DNA of 64,000 bases from Cyclobacterium sp. 1_MG-2023 (GCF_030546805.1 NZ_JAUOPC010000005.1:124001-188000), one strand, 5' to 3'; positions 19,253 through 28,690 are shown, counted from the first letter of the stretch. The notes: generated from the letters alone by a model not told the origin. A program made the numbers and translations.

Positions 19253-19969
19253 TCAAATAATTGTTTTGTCCACCACCGTTGGATTGGGGTTTCTCTCATC
19301 AGATTCTACCAAGCCATCTCTTAACCTGATGACTCGGTGCGCATAATGTGCTATATCATCCTCATGCGTAACCATGATAATCGTATTGCCCTTTTGGTGC
19401 AAGACATGAAAAAGGTCCATGATTTCATAAGACGTCTTACTGTCCAAATTACCCGTAGGTTCATCGGCTAAAATAATACTGGGATCATTTACCAAAGCCC
19501 TGGCAATGGCCACCCTTTGCCTTTGTCCACCTGACAACTCGTTGGGTTTGTGATGAATTCTGTCATCCAAACCCACACTTTTAAGAGATAGAAAAGCTTT
19601 TTCTTCTCTATCCGTCTTATTGTATCCTGCATAAATCAAAGGCAAAGCTACGTTCTCTAAACAAGTAGCTCTTGGCAATAGATTAAAGGTCTGAAAAACA
19701 AAACCTATCTCCTTATTCCTGATTTCAGCTAGCTCATCTTCAGTCATATCACTCACATCCTTGCTATTTAGAATGTATTGTCCTGAACTGGGTGTATCCA
19801 AACAACCTATAATATTCATTAATGTCGACTTGCCTGAACCTGAAGGCCCCATAAAGGCCACATATTCACCCCTGTTTACGCTCATGCTTACCGATTTGAG
19901 TGCTTTCACCTCCTCGGTTCCCATTTTGTAAACCTTACGTATTTCTTTGGTTTTAATGATTTCTGGCAT
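19253..19969 (-). CDS. ABC transporter ATP-binding protein, LolD/MacB-like
   Basis: This 238-residue ATPase has Walker [11 protein letters not shown]-loop [11 protein letters not shown], signature [15 protein letters not shown], Walker [13 protein letters not shown] and the switch histidine in IIMVTHEDD. The N-terminal pattern with the [16 protein letters not shown] segment is typical of the LolD/MacB/FtsE-like group that powers lipoprotein release or efflux of peptides and drugs. No FtsX/MacB-type permease is adjacent: upstream is a membrane-TPR protein on the same strand 78 bases away and downstream is the adenosyltransferase. The partner must be encoded elsewhere. Confidence 0.92.
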   Translation of the reverse strand: MPEIIKTKEIRKVYKMGTEEVKALKSVSMSVNRGEYVAFMGPSGSGKSTLMNIIGCLDTPSSGQYILNSKDVSDMTEDELAEIRNKEIGFVFQTFNLLPRATCLENVALPLIYAGYNKTDREEKAFLSLKSVGLDDRIHHKPNELSGGQRQRVAIARALVNDPSIILADEPTGNLDSKTSYEIMDLFHVLHQKGNTIIMVTHEDDIAHYAHRVIRLRDGLVESDERNPNPTVVDKTII

Positions 19970-20047
19970 GGCTCGACATTTTAAATGTGAAGATAGGGTA
20001 TATTGCTCAAAAACAGGAATTCAGCCTCTTAAATTATATCAAAGGAA

Positions 20048-22816
20048 TTATAGGAATTTTAACTGTAATTCAGTCAAATCATCTTCCTTAATCCATTCCT
20101 CCATTAATTTTAAGTTGGTACTGGCATATTGATCCAACCCAATTATACGACAATATTTAACTAACGTTATCCATAATAGTGGATCTTTATTGAATTGACA
20201 AGCTTCTTGTAGCAATTCATACCGCTTCTCGTCACCCTCTACTTGCTCAAGTCTAGCCAAAATCAATGGCGTCAAATAGGGATTAAATCCTCCATCTAAA
20301 GCAAAGCCCGTATCTTCATTCCCTAATTCCTTTACCCTATTGAGATAAGCTTCCAAGGAAAAATGACGCCCTGTGGATTGTTCGTAAACTTTCGCCAATG
20401 AAAGCATTTTTTTGATCTCTTCTTCCTCAAGCCAATGAGACTTTCTTTCTAAAATCTCTTTAGCAAGTACACCTTTATTCACTTCATTTTCCAAAGATTC
20501 AACCGCAGGCATAAGATCTTTCCCAAGCATGGTAGGGACATTGGCCAATTCCCTGTATAGTTTCACGGTATCATTGCTCACAAGCTGACCGGAAGCGTCA
20601 AAACGCATCCATTTAGGAAAGGTCACATTTTGGGTGCCCGAAATAAAGACTGCCTCCTCTTCCATCCCTCCAAAATACAAAAAGGGCAAATGGGCCGGTG
20701 TAAACTTAAGGTATCCCTTTAAGGTCGCTTGTTTCCATTCTATGGCAGCTTTTTCAAAATCGCCAAGGTCGGAAAGTAGCCAGCCTGCAAAGGCATGGTA
20801 ATAACCGGCATCTTGACTGAATCGAAAGGCCATACCATTTAAGTAGGTCAGTAATTGATTCATTCTTCCGGTTTTATACTTCAAAATCAGATCTGACTCC
20901 TTTAAATTTTGCTCAACAGTCAGGGAACTGGTTTCCTGCGCCAACATGGAGTCCAATTCCATCTGAAAATCCGGTCCGGTAAAACCTTTCTCAATATTGG
21001 TAAGGTAATTTCTAAGCATAGCTCTTCTTACAAGCACATTGTCAGCCTCCTTTTCGGTCGAATCTAAGACCATTCTACCTAGCCCATACCCCATATTCTT
21101 TGCTGCCAAAAGATTAACAGTATTTTTCAAAGACGATGCAATCTTCTCATCTTCTTCCAAAGGAAGGCCTTGAGCCACCTTTATCCCTATCCTATTTTGG
21201 ATATCAACTGATTCAAACCCATCCATTCTATCCAGCGTGCTTAAGGCTTTTTGAGGCAATTTCATTCTATGGTATACCAATGCAAGATTATTTGCCAAAT
21301 GAGGATTTCCCGGGTAATGATTCAACCCTTCTTCCAAACAATAGACTGCCTCGTTTGTTCTGGATCGCTTCTCCAACAGTCGGCTAAGCAACAAAATATC
21401 CTTCACCTGAGGGTTTTGTTCAAAACTTCGCTCTAAAGTTTTAAGTGCCAAGGTAGGCTGGTTTTGGTCGAGGTAAATATTACTCAAAGCATAAAGTGCC
21501 CTGTCATTTGCCCTGTATCTATCAAAAGCATTTTCATAAAGAACTGAAGCTTCTACAGGTCTTTTGGTGGTAAAATAATAATCTGCTGAAAGTTGGGTAG
21601 ATGAAGTGCTGAATTGTATACCAATTATTCCAGCTGCATAAACCATCAAAATTAAAAATGCGATCGTTCCTCCCAATCTCATGTGAAAATAGGGGAAAAA
21701 GGGAGGGTTGTACATTATTTTTTCAATCGCATTACCACTATTGATTATGGCTGAAAAATTTACCCATATGTACAAAACAAACATTACACTAAATCCCAAC
21801 TGGCTGTAGGCAAACACATGATGTAAAAAATCAAGCATAGGTGTATTACCGGAAATTTCTGCTTTGAACAAGACCAATAGACAAACAGCAAAACCTCCCA
21901 GGTAAAACACTTTCCCCACCCATCCTTCATTATAAGTTTGAGGAAAATACTTTGTTTTATAATAAGAATCGAAATAACCAACAACCCCTACCAAAACAAG
22001 TAAAAGCTGGAATGATGGGAGGTACCATTTATTCCAATCACCGGTAACTTCTAGGAAAACCAAAGCCATCAAGACCAAGTATAAGCTTGAAATAATAGCA
22101 TAATGCCAACCAATTTTGATTCCCACATCCCTATTTAGCTTGGCCAAAAACAAATAGGCCCCGGACACAAAAGCATGCCCAATGTAGAGCATAAAAGCGG
22201 CGGCCATCACCAAAGCCATTAGAAATATATTCTCCGAAAATAAATAGGTAGGTGAAACTGCTTGAGAAAAATAAATTAAAACAGCCAAGCCCAGTAGCCC
22301 AAGCCCAATTATCAGTACTAGCCTAAGGCCTAAACCTATAATATCATTAAAAAACAGGTGGATGACCGATGCCGGCACCAAAAGGAACAGTAAGCTTATG
22401 GCCAAGGCATAATTGGTGCCAATCCCACCGATATTCAAACTATTCACTCCGCTTATACTCAGAAGCAAGATCAATAATCCCGCCCCAATCAAAAATGCTT
22501 GGCGCTTCAGTAAGGTCACTAAGACAATAAACAGCAACAACAGTAGCCAAATGCCAATCCCCATCACCTGTATTAACTTGGGAAAAGCTTGAGGAGGCAA
22601 AGGATCGAATTGATCAAATAAAAGAAAATTTTGAACCTCAAATTCAAGCAATCCCGAAGTAGACTGAAAACTATCCAAAGGAACATTGATTCTCTCTGAC
22701 AAGGTTATTAGACCAATAGGGTCTAAAGCGTTTACCCACAGTAAGCCTGCTCCTGCACTTATCAGTACAGCCGAAAAAATATAAAAGAAAACATTCTGCC
22801 AGACCCTCCGGCACAT
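20048..22816 (-). CDS. Large multi-pass membrane protein with C-terminal TPR-like repeats
   Basis: The 922-residue protein has about eleven hydrophobic helices in residues 8-400 (for example IWLLLLLFIVLVTLL and YALAISLLFLLVPASVI). From about 425 to the end is a soluble helical-repeat region with TPR-like patterns (ALYALSNIYLDQNQPTLALK, NEAVYCLEEGLNHYPGNPHL). The N-terminal half has no clear family I can name; the layout recalls O-antigen-ligase-like or other glycan-handling membrane proteins fused to TPRs, but the diagnostic ligase loop is not evident. Its ATG overlaps the last base of the gatC stop (TAATG), so translation is coupled to an aminoacyl-tRNA amidotransferase subunit, which is more likely an operon accident than a functional link. 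Confidence 0.82.
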   Translation of the reverse strand: MCRRVWQNVFFYIFSAVLISAGAGLLWVNALDPIGLITLSERINVPLDSFQSTSGLLEFEVQNFLLFDQFDPLPPQAFPKLIQVMGIGIWLLLLLFIVLVTLLKRQAFLIGAGLLILLLSISGVNSLNIGGIGTNYALAISLLFLLVPASVIHLFFNDIIGLGLRLVLIIGLGLLGLAVLIYFSQAVSPTYLFSENIFLMALVMAAAFMLYIGHAFVSGAYLFLAKLNRDVGIKIGWHYAIISSLYLVLMALVFLEVTGDWNKWYLPSFQLLLVLVGVVGYFDSYYKTKYFPQTYNEGWVGKVFYLGGFAVCLLVLFKAEISGNTPMLDFLHHVFAYSQLGFSVMFVLYIWVNFSAIINSGNAIEKIMYNPPFFPYFHMRLGGTIAFLILMVYAAGIIGIQFSTSSTQLSADYYFTTKRPVEASVLYENAFDRYRANDRALYALSNIYLDQNQPTLALKTLERSFEQNPQVKDILLLSRLLEKRSRTNEAVYCLEEGLNHYPGNPHLANNLALVYHRMKLPQKALSTLDRMDGFESVDIQNRIGIKVAQGLPLEEDEKIASSLKNTVNLLAAKNMGYGLGRMVLDSTEKEADNVLVRRAMLRNYLTNIEKGFTGPDFQMELDSMLAQETSSLTVEQNLKESDLILKYKTGRMNQLLTYLNGMAFRFSQDAGYYHAFAGWLLSDLGDFEKAAIEWKQATLKGYLKFTPAHLPFLYFGGMEEEAVFISGTQNVTFPKWMRFDASGQLVSNDTVKLYRELANVPTMLGKDLMPAVESLENEVNKGVLAKEILERKSHWLEEEEIKKMLSLAKVYEQSTGRHFSLEAYLNRVKELGNEDTGFALDGGFNPYLTPLILARLEQVEGDEKRYELLQEACQFNKDPLLWITLVKYCRIIGLDQYASTNLKLMEEWIKEDDLTELQLKFL

Positions 22817-23103
22817 TACTCCATAACTTTAGGGACACGGAAATAATCCGAATCTCTTTGGGGGGCATTTTTCAAACCTTTCTCATGATCCAAATGAGCG
22901 CCTACTACATCTTTTCTCATGACATTTTCCTCAGAAGACATGGTTATAAGTGGTTCCACATCACTGGTATCCAACTCATTTAACTTCTCAACCCAATCAA
23001 GGATTTGAGTCATGTCCGCTGTCATTTTTTTTGCACTTTTTTCATCAAACTCAAGTCTGGCCAAGTGCGCAATTTTTTTGAGAGAATCGATATCTAATTT
23101 CAT
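22816..23103 (-). CDS. gatC: Asp-tRNA(Asn)/Glu-tRNA(Gln) amidotransferase subunit C
   Basis: The 95-residue GatC stabilises GatA and links it to GatB during transamidation of misacylated tRNA. Family marks are the N-terminal IDSLKKIAHLARLEFDEKS, the DTSDVEPL segment and the RKDVV region with the C-terminal FRVPKVME. gatA and gatB are not adjacent, as is usual outside a gatCAB operon. It lies 17 bases after plsC and overlaps the next gene by one base. Confidence 0.93.
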   Translation of the reverse strand: MKLDIDSLKKIAHLARLEFDEKSAKKMTADMTQILDWVEKLNELDTSDVEPLITMSSEENVMRKDVVGAHLDHEKGLKNAPQRDSDYFRVPKVME

Positions 23104-23120
23104 GAATTGTCTATTTAAAT

Positions 23121-23855
23121 TTAGTTCCGGGCATTGTCTTTATTCAATTGTTCCTGAATGATGGTGAAACACTTAGATTTAAGTTCCTTCACATCATTTG
23201 GCCCACATCCTTTAACGGCAATGGGTTCATGTATGACTACCTTAACAGGTTTATAACGTAATAAAAACTTCCCATCGTCCGGCAAAATTAAGTGATTGTA
23301 TGATAAAGTGACAGGAATAATTGGAATTTGTTTGTCCAAGGCCAATTTAAACGCTCCATCTTTAAATTTAGCCATGGCTGGGGGAGATTGGCTTGAAATC
23401 CCTCCTTCAGGAAAAAAAACCACACTTGCTCCTTCATCTAATTCTTTTCTAGCCTTTAATATAGACTCGCCCCTACTCTTCATACTGTTTCTATCCACAG
23501 CAATATGAAGATTTTTAAACATGTATCCGAAAAGAGGCACTTTGGCAAGCGATTTTTTGCCAATAAACACAAGATCAAATGGAATCAACCCTAATGCCGG
23601 TATATCCAAGTAAGAAAAATGGTTGGAAACAAAGATAAACTGATCACTTTTTTTCAAGTGGCAACGATTTTCTATGTTCACCTTAAAGAAAAGCATTCCA
23701 AAAAACAACTTAGACCAGACCCTGTTCATTTTTCTCCCTTGGCCCTTTTTCCCGGATATCTCGATCGTATATATAAATATTGGCAGTAATAGCAGAAACG
23801 CCGAAATAAAGCCAATGCTACCATAGATAGAATAAATTCTTCTAATCAATTTCAT
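23121..23855 (-). CDS. plsC: 1-acyl-sn-glycerol-3-phosphate acyltransferase family protein
   Basis: This 244-residue PlsC-family enzyme acylates lysophosphatidic acid in phospholipid synthesis. The catalytic HX4D is present as NHFSYLDIPA, the substrate-binding FPEG as FFPEGGIS, and motif IV as IPIIPVTLSYN. An N-terminal hydrophobic helix (residues 12-30) anchors it to the inner membrane. It is followed by gatC after 17 bases. The gene symbol is by family; another acyltransferase specificity (for example for an ornithine or amino lipid) cannot be excluded. Confidence 0.9.
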   Translation of the reverse strand: MKLIRRIYSIYGSIGFISAFLLLLPIFIYTIEISGKKGQGRKMNRVWSKLFFGMLFFKVNIENRCHLKKSDQFIFVSNHFSYLDIPALGLIPFDLVFIGKKSLAKVPLFGYMFKNLHIAVDRNSMKSRGESILKARKELDEGASVVFFPEGGISSQSPPAMAKFKDGAFKLALDKQIPIIPVTLSYNHLILPDDGKFLLRYKPVKVVIHEPIAVKGCGPNDVKELKSKCFTIIQEQLNKDNARN

Positions 23856-23947
23856 TCTTGCAAAAAGAGGATTTTATTTCCGAAATTAAGTAAAAATCAA
23901 AAAGGCATGGTCCATACGCATATTTTTTATTCCTCATTAAATACTGA

Positions 23948-25318
23948 TTAAGCCTCTACTTTCTTCACTCTCAGAGAGGTACCCTCTGTACTTATAACTT
24001 TAATTTTTTCACCCCTGTCAATAAACTCCCCCCTGGAATAGGCATCATATTGTTCATCCTCGATAATCACCTTACCACTAGGCATTAAACGAGTGTAAGA
24101 CATGCCTTCCTTACCAAGCAGTTCAGCACTATAAAAAGACGAGGTATACCCTTCCGATTTCTGTTGGGTGTCGGCTAAAGATATCCGGCTAAAACTCTCC
24201 CATTGATTGATTTTGGGCGTTAAGGTGAAAATCAACACCGTTGCTATTGTTGCGGCTAGAATCACTGTTAACAAGGCTGAGAAGAGCTTCCCGGAGCTTA
24301 CAAAAGTAAAATCAAACTGTTCATTTGGTAACATGCCCATCGTAAGTCCGCCCAAGACGCAAATGATCCCCAAAATGCCGAATACACCAAAACCCGGCAC
24401 AACAAAAATCTCAACGGCCAGCAATATAATTCCTACAATAAAAAGTACCATCTCCCAATTACTGGCAAGCCCTGTTAGGTAATAAGGAATAAAATAGAGA
24501 ATAACGGCAATGGCACTTGCAGCGAGAGGAAAGCCAATGCCCGGTGTTTGTATTTCAAAATAAATCCCAGCAAAAATAACCAGTATTAAAAAACCGCTTA
24601 CTGCCGGGTTTAAGAAAATGGAGATTATATCCTCTGAAAGAGAGGGCTGATATTCATATATTTCAAAATCTTTGAACCCAAACCTATCCACAAGCTCCTC
24701 AATGGAAGCAACTTCTCCTTCACAGAACCCGTTTTCTATGGCTTCAGAAACGGAAAATGTAATTACTTCTCCTACTTTTGAAACCCCTTCGACTTCCAAG
24801 TCTTCGTCTACCATGGCTTCTGCAATTTTGGGATCCCTGCCTGTGGCCTCAGCAGTACTTCTCATCATGGAGCGCATATAAGACTGGTATTTGTCTGGAG
24901 CAGCTTCCCCCGTATCTCCCATTACCACTGTAGCAGCACCTATGCTTCCACCTTTGGCCATATAAATACTATCACAAGCAATAGAAATTAAAGCTCCCGC
25001 AGAGGCGGCATCTTTATCTATATAGGACACAATCGGGATATCGGATTCCAAAAACAGTGTCCGAATTTCATCCGCGTCATTAACTGCTCCACCATATGTA
25101 TCCATGTGCACAATAATCAGGGCCGCATTTTTACGCGCTGCATCCTCCATCGCCATCCTTACTTTTCTATTCATCCTGGGATCTATATTATCCATCATTT
25201 CAAACACATAAACCGTTTGTAAAGAATCATCGGTCCTTTGCTCTGACTGGGCTTGCAAGCAAGGATTAATAATTAAATTGACAATAGTATAGAAGGCAAG
25301 ACTAAAAATGAGTTTCAT
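23948..25318 (-). CDS. NfeD-type membrane-bound serine protease (ClpP class)
   Basis: From ATG 25318 this is about 456 residues: a signal peptide ending CLQAQ, a ClpP-like protease domain, four to five membrane helices and a C-terminal NfeD OB-fold domain (SGKVIIEDEQYDAYSRGEFID). The protease part shows MDTYGGAVNDADEIR and the nucleophile in DAASAGALISIACD. This long NfeD form (NfeD1b-like) is linked in other bacteria to stomatin/flotillin partners and membrane quality control; no such partner is adjacent. An upstream in-frame ATG at 25357 adds 13 residues before the signal peptide and seems less likely. It diverges from the LysM gene. Confidence 0.88.
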   Translation of the reverse strand: MKLIFSLAFYTIVNLIINPCLQAQSEQRTDDSLQTVYVFEMMDNIDPRMNRKVRMAMEDAARKNAALIIVHMDTYGGAVNDADEIRTLFLESDIPIVSYIDKDAASAGALISIACDSIYMAKGGSIGAATVVMGDTGEAAPDKYQSYMRSMMRSTAEATGRDPKIAEAMVDEDLEVEGVSKVGEVITFSVSEAIENGFCEGEVASIEELVDRFGFKDFEIYEYQPSLSEDIISIFLNPAVSGFLILVIFAGIYFEIQTPGIGFPLAASAIAVILYFIPYYLTGLASNWEMVLFIVGIILLAVEIFVVPGFGVFGILGIICVLGGLTMGMLPNEQFDFTFVSSGKLFSALLTVILAATIATVLIFTLTPKINQWESFSRISLADTQQKSEGYTSSFYSAELLGKEGMSYTRLMPSGKVIIEDEQYDAYSRGEFIDRGEKIKVISTEGTSLRVKKVEA

Positions 25319-25394
25319 TTTAAATACCGGTTTAATATTTCTGTTTGAATATACCAATAAAAATGATCATCGCCCCTATTGGTATAAAATGGAG

Positions 25395-25424
25395 TTGCAA
25401 TTGATAAAATAAATATCAAATTTG
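25395..25424 (+). promoter_or_regulatory. Candidate promoter for the LysM/RlpA-like gene
   Basis: TTG at 25395-25397 and CAAATTTG at 25417-25424 (seven of eight to TAnnTTTG) are 19 bases apart, about 40 bases before the ATG at 25465. Confidence 0.35.
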
Positions 25425-25464
25425 CATGATTATTAGAAATTTATTGTAAAAAACCGTTAGTAAA

Positions 25465-26649
25465 ATGAAGTGCTGGATATTGATTTTAGGGATGATAGGC
25501 TTAGCTATTCCATCCAAAGGAGCATTACTTGTGGGATCTGATTCTGTAGGAATAGAAAAGATAGGAGGGAAATCCTATATTATTCACCAAGTAGATCCAC
25601 AAGAGACTTTATTTGGAATTTCGCGACGGTACAATACTCCGGTAAGTGATATTGTCCAAAATAATGATTCTTTAAAAGATGGGCTTAAAATCGGCCAACG
25701 CATTAGAGTGCCTTTTATTGAGCAAACAATGATTCCTGAAGGGGCAAAAGTCCACCATGTAACTCCCGGTGAAACGCTCTTCTCGATCGCCAAATCCTAT
25801 AATATCAGTATGGATCAATTGATGGCTTCAAATGGACTAAAAGGAACAGACTTGAGTGTCGGACAGGCCTTAATTGTAGAAGGAGTAAAAGAAAAAGTAA
25901 TACCAGAAAAGGAACAGCCTGTAACCCAAAAGCAACAACCCGTAGCCCCTCAAAAGGTAGAGGAGACGGCAGAAATTGTAGATCAAACGGTTGCTGTTAC
26001 CACCGAAAAACCGGCCCCTAAGAAGAAACAACCCAAGAAAAAAACAGAGAAGCCTGTTGCTCCAAAAGTTGAAACTCCGACAACCTCTCCTGCTTCCCCT
26101 TCCGTCTCTACTACAGGCAATTGGATTTCACATAAAGTAACCCAGGGTGAAACTTTATTTGCCATCGCAAAAAAATATGATGCCAATGTGGCCGACATTA
26201 TAAAATGGAATGGCTTATCTTCTAACAATCTATCGGTAGGTCAAACCCTTAAAGTGGGGAGAGAAACCAATGCCAACATTCCCGTTACCCAAATGCCCGG
26301 AAACACCAAACCTACTTCGGAACCCACAAACTCCAAAACAGCTGTGGAAAGCCCTTCAAATAATGTGAGCACTTCTACTGCTTTCAAAAATGTAAGTGAA
26401 AGCGGTCAAGCAGAAGTTATAGAAGGCACTGGAAATCATAAAAAATTTCTGGTCCTACACAGAAACGCACCGGTAGGAACCATCATGAGAATAAGAAATG
26501 AAGAAAATGATGTAACCATATTCGCTAGAGTAGTTGGCGTTTTACCGGAAACAGGGGACAACAATAAATTATTAATCAAGCTATCTAAAGCCGCTTTTGA
26601 TCAATTGAAAGCAGTTAATTCTCGATTTAGGGTTGAAATTTCCTATTAA
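25465..26649 (+). CDS. Exported protein with three LysM domains and an RlpA-like barrel
   Basis: The 394-residue protein starts with a signal-peptide-like helix (residues 1-20). LysM domains follow at about 36-83 (HQVDPQETLFGISRRY), 94-140 (HHVTPGETLFSIAKSY) and 222-268 (HKVTQGETLFAIAKKY). A Lys/Pro/Thr-rich linker separates the second and third (about 145-215). The C-terminus (about 305-394: SGQAEVIEGTGNHKKFLVLH, GTIMRIRNEEND, VVGVLP, KLSKAAFDQL) matches a double-psi beta-barrel of the RlpA type but lacks the full catalytic pattern of RlpA. It should bind peptidoglycan in the periplasm or outer envelope. It is a single gene with its own likely promoter; pdxA follows after 176 bases. Confidence 0.88.
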   Translation: MKCWILILGMIGLAIPSKGALLVGSDSVGIEKIGGKSYIIHQVDPQETLFGISRRYNTPVSDIVQNNDSLKDGLKIGQRIRVPFIEQTMIPEGAKVHHVTPGETLFSIAKSYNISMDQLMASNGLKGTDLSVGQALIVEGVKEKVIPEKEQPVTQKQQPVAPQKVEETAEIVDQTVAVTTEKPAPKKKQPKKKTEKPVAPKVETPTTSPASPSVSTTGNWISHKVTQGETLFAIAKKYDANVADIIKWNGLSSNNLSVGQTLKVGRETNANIPVTQMPGNTKPTSEPTNSKTAVESPSNNVSTSTAFKNVSESGQAEVIEGTGNHKKFLVLHRNAPVGTIMRIRNEENDVTIFARVVGVLPETGDNNKLLIKLSKAAFDQLKAVNSRFRVEISY

Positions 26650-26773
26650 TTTTCACTTGTTTATTCTAATGTAAACCGTGAAATTTACTTTATCAGAAAA
26701 CCCAAGGGTGTAGTCTTAATACTTAAAGACCAAGAGTGTCCTCAGATTGGGTAAAGAAATATTAATTATTACA

Positions 26774-26805
26774 AGCGATTGAATCATTCTCACATGTCAA
26801 TCGTT
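26774..26805 (+). promoter_or_regulatory. Inverted repeat just upstream of pdxA
   Basis: Nine-base arms (26774-26782 and 26797-26805, one G-T pair) flank a 14-base spacer, ending 20 bases before the pdxA ATG. It could be a leader hairpin or an operator. No U-run follows, so it is not a terminator. Confidence 0.3.
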
Positions 26806-26825
26806 AAGCCATATACAAAAAGGCC

Positions 26826-27845
26826 ATGAATATAAAAAAGAATAAACCCGTAATCGGAATTAGCATAGGCGACATCAACGGAATCGGAGCAGAGGTCACC
26901 ATGAAAGCCCTGCTTGACAACCGACTCCAGAAAATGATTACTCCGGTGATCTATGGCCATGGCAAGGCGCTTACTTACTACAGGAGAGCCTTAGACATGA
27001 ATGATTTTAATTTTATTCAAGTCAAGAGTATAGAAGATGTACACCACAGAAAGATCAATGTAATCAATGTGGTTCAGGATTCTCCAGAGGTGATGCCTGG
27101 AGTAGAGACCAGAGACGCCGGAAGCATGGCTCTTGCAGCCATTGATCAGGCCATTATAGATTTAAAATCCGGTCACTTGGACGCCTTGGTTACAGCGCCA
27201 CTTAACAAAAACAATATTAATAGCACAGAAACTCCCTTTGTGGGCCATACGGAGTACTTGACTGAGGCCTTCGACACTAAAGAAAGCATGATGTTTATGG
27301 TGTCAGAAGACATGCGAATTGGTCTGGTTACCGGACATCTCCCCTTACGAGAGGTAGCTGATGCAGTGACAGGCCCAGCCATTAAGGCTAAGCTGAAAAT
27401 CATGATCCGATCACTTAAGGAAAATTTTGGAGTTTTAAAACCAAAAATCGCCGTTCTTGGATTGAATCCACACGCTGGAGAAGATGGCCTTTTAGGAAGT
27501 GAAGAGATGGAAACCATCCAACCTGTTGTAAAAAGCTTTAAGGAAGAAGGGGATCTGGTTTTTGGACCCTATCCTTCGGACGGTTTCTTTGGAATGATCC
27601 ATCAAAAAAAGTTTGATGGTGTTTTAGCCATGTACCATGACCAAGGTTTAATCCCCTTCAAAACAATATGTTTTGATTCAGGGGTAAATTTCACCGCAGG
27701 CTTACCAATAATCAGGACTAGTCCTGACCATGGTACAGCATATAATATTGCCGGAAAAAACAATGCGAACCCGGGGTCAATGCGGTCTGCCATATTTTTG
27801 GCACACGATATGGTTAAACAAAAAGAAAACTTAACTGCTACTTAA
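26826..27845 (+). CDS. pdxA: 4-hydroxythreonine-4-phosphate dehydrogenase
   Basis: The 339-residue PdxA oxidises 4-phosphohydroxy-L-threonine in the DXP-dependent pyridoxal phosphate pathway. Family segments are GISIGDINGIGAEV, TAPLNKNNIN, VGHTEYL, GLVTGHLPLREV, YHDQGLIPFK and RTSPDHGTAYNIAGK; metal-binding histidines lie in the last three. Length is normal. No pdxJ or rsmA partner is adjacent; it precedes the DUF177-rpmF pair, which has its own promoter. Confidence 0.95.
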   Translation: MNIKKNKPVIGISIGDINGIGAEVTMKALLDNRLQKMITPVIYGHGKALTYYRRALDMNDFNFIQVKSIEDVHHRKINVINVVQDSPEVMPGVETRDAGSMALAAIDQAIIDLKSGHLDALVTAPLNKNNINSTETPFVGHTEYLTEAFDTKESMMFMVSEDMRIGLVTGHLPLREVADAVTGPAIKAKLKIMIRSLKENFGVLKPKIAVLGLNPHAGEDGLLGSEEMETIQPVVKSFKEEGDLVFGPYPSDGFFGMIHQKKFDGVLAMYHDQGLIPFKTICFDSGVNFTAGLPIIRTSPDHGTAYNIAGKNNANPGSMRSAIFLAHDMVKQKENLTAT

Positions 27846-27866
27846 TGAAATTATTAAGGGGTAGAT

Positions 27867-27897
27867 TTTATTAATCAGAAATATTTTTCTAAATTTG
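27867..27897 (+). promoter_or_regulatory. Promoter for DUF177-rpmF
   Basis: TAAATTTG at 27890-27897 is an exact TAnnTTTG match, with TTTA 19 bases upstream (27867-27870). Transcription would begin near 27904, giving a leader of about 10 bases. Confidence 0.5.
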
Positions 27898-27914
27898 CGG
27901 TCTTAATTCAGAAA

Positions 27915-28463
27915 ATGAAATTCATAAGGAAATTCGATATTGACATTATTCGGCTGAAGGAAGGGAAGCACAATTTCAATTTCGAAATTGATTCTGAATT
28001 CCTAGATCATTTTGAAAACAGTCGAGAGATAGTAAATGATGTTGCCATTAAGGCAAACATAGAACTTGACAAAAGGATCAACCTGATTGAGGTTGTATTC
28101 CACTTAAAAGGGAAGGTAAACATCACTTGCGACAGAAGTCTTGAGGATTTTGATTATCCTTTGGACTTGTCACATAAGATCTTGTACAAATACGGTCAAG
28201 AAGAAAAAGAGATCAGTGATGAAATCTTTTTTATCACGGCCGACACCCAAAGCATCAACGTGATGCAATTGATCTATGAGTTTATTTTGCTTGGTATTCC
28301 AGCAAAGAAAATTCATCCGGATCATTTGACAGAAGAAGATGAGGATGAAGGTGAGGGTTGGATCGTTTATGAAGCAGGAGAAAATAATTTATCAGAAGAA
28401 CAAATAAAAGACGACCAAAACCCGTTTTGGAAAGCTTTAAAGAATTTAAAAAATAAAGAATAA
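27915..28463 (+). CDS. DUF177 (YceD-like) protein
   Basis: This 182-residue protein has the DUF177 pattern: an N-terminal domain, the IDLEVVF-like segment (LIEVVFHLKGKVNITCDRSL) and an acidic C-terminus rich in E and D. DUF177 proteins are nearly always encoded directly upstream of rpmF, as here (17-base gap), and in other organisms are linked to 23S rRNA accumulation. Zinc-ligand cysteines are not conserved in this copy (only one Cys). A function in large-subunit biogenesis is inferred from family and neighbourhood. Confidence 0.88.
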   Translation: MKFIRKFDIDIIRLKEGKHNFNFEIDSEFLDHFENSREIVNDVAIKANIELDKRINLIEVVFHLKGKVNITCDRSLEDFDYPLDLSHKILYKYGQEEKEISDEIFFITADTQSINVMQLIYEFILLGIPAKKIHPDHLTEEDEDEGEGWIVYEAGENNLSEEQIKDDQNPFWKALKNLKNKE

Positions 28464-28480
28464 GCTAAAATTACATAGAT

Positions 28481-28672
28481 ATGGCACATCCTAAAAGGAA
28501 AATTTCCAAAACCAGAAGAGATAAAAGAAGGACACATTATAAATTAAATGCGCCTGGTTTGGCTAAGTGCCCAACCACTGGTGAATTTCATTTACCACAT
28601 AGAGCATTTTGGCTAGATGGCAAACTGTACTACAAAGGACAGGTAATCATGGAAAAAGAGGTAACTGTTTAA
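28481..28672 (+). CDS. rpmF: 50S ribosomal protein L32
   Basis: The 63-residue L32 begins [20 protein letters not shown]. It has a single cysteine ([12 protein letters not shown]) instead of the two CxxC pairs of zinc-binding forms, so it is of the zinc-independent kind. It is followed by a strong terminator. The usual plsX-fabH continuation is missing; fabH is at 5.7 kb. Confidence 0.96.
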   Translation: MAHPKRKISKTRRDKRRTHYKLNAPGLAKCPTTGEFHLPHRAFWLDGKLYYKGQVIMEKEVTV

Positions 28673-28690
28673 TTTACCCTCTAAAATCTT

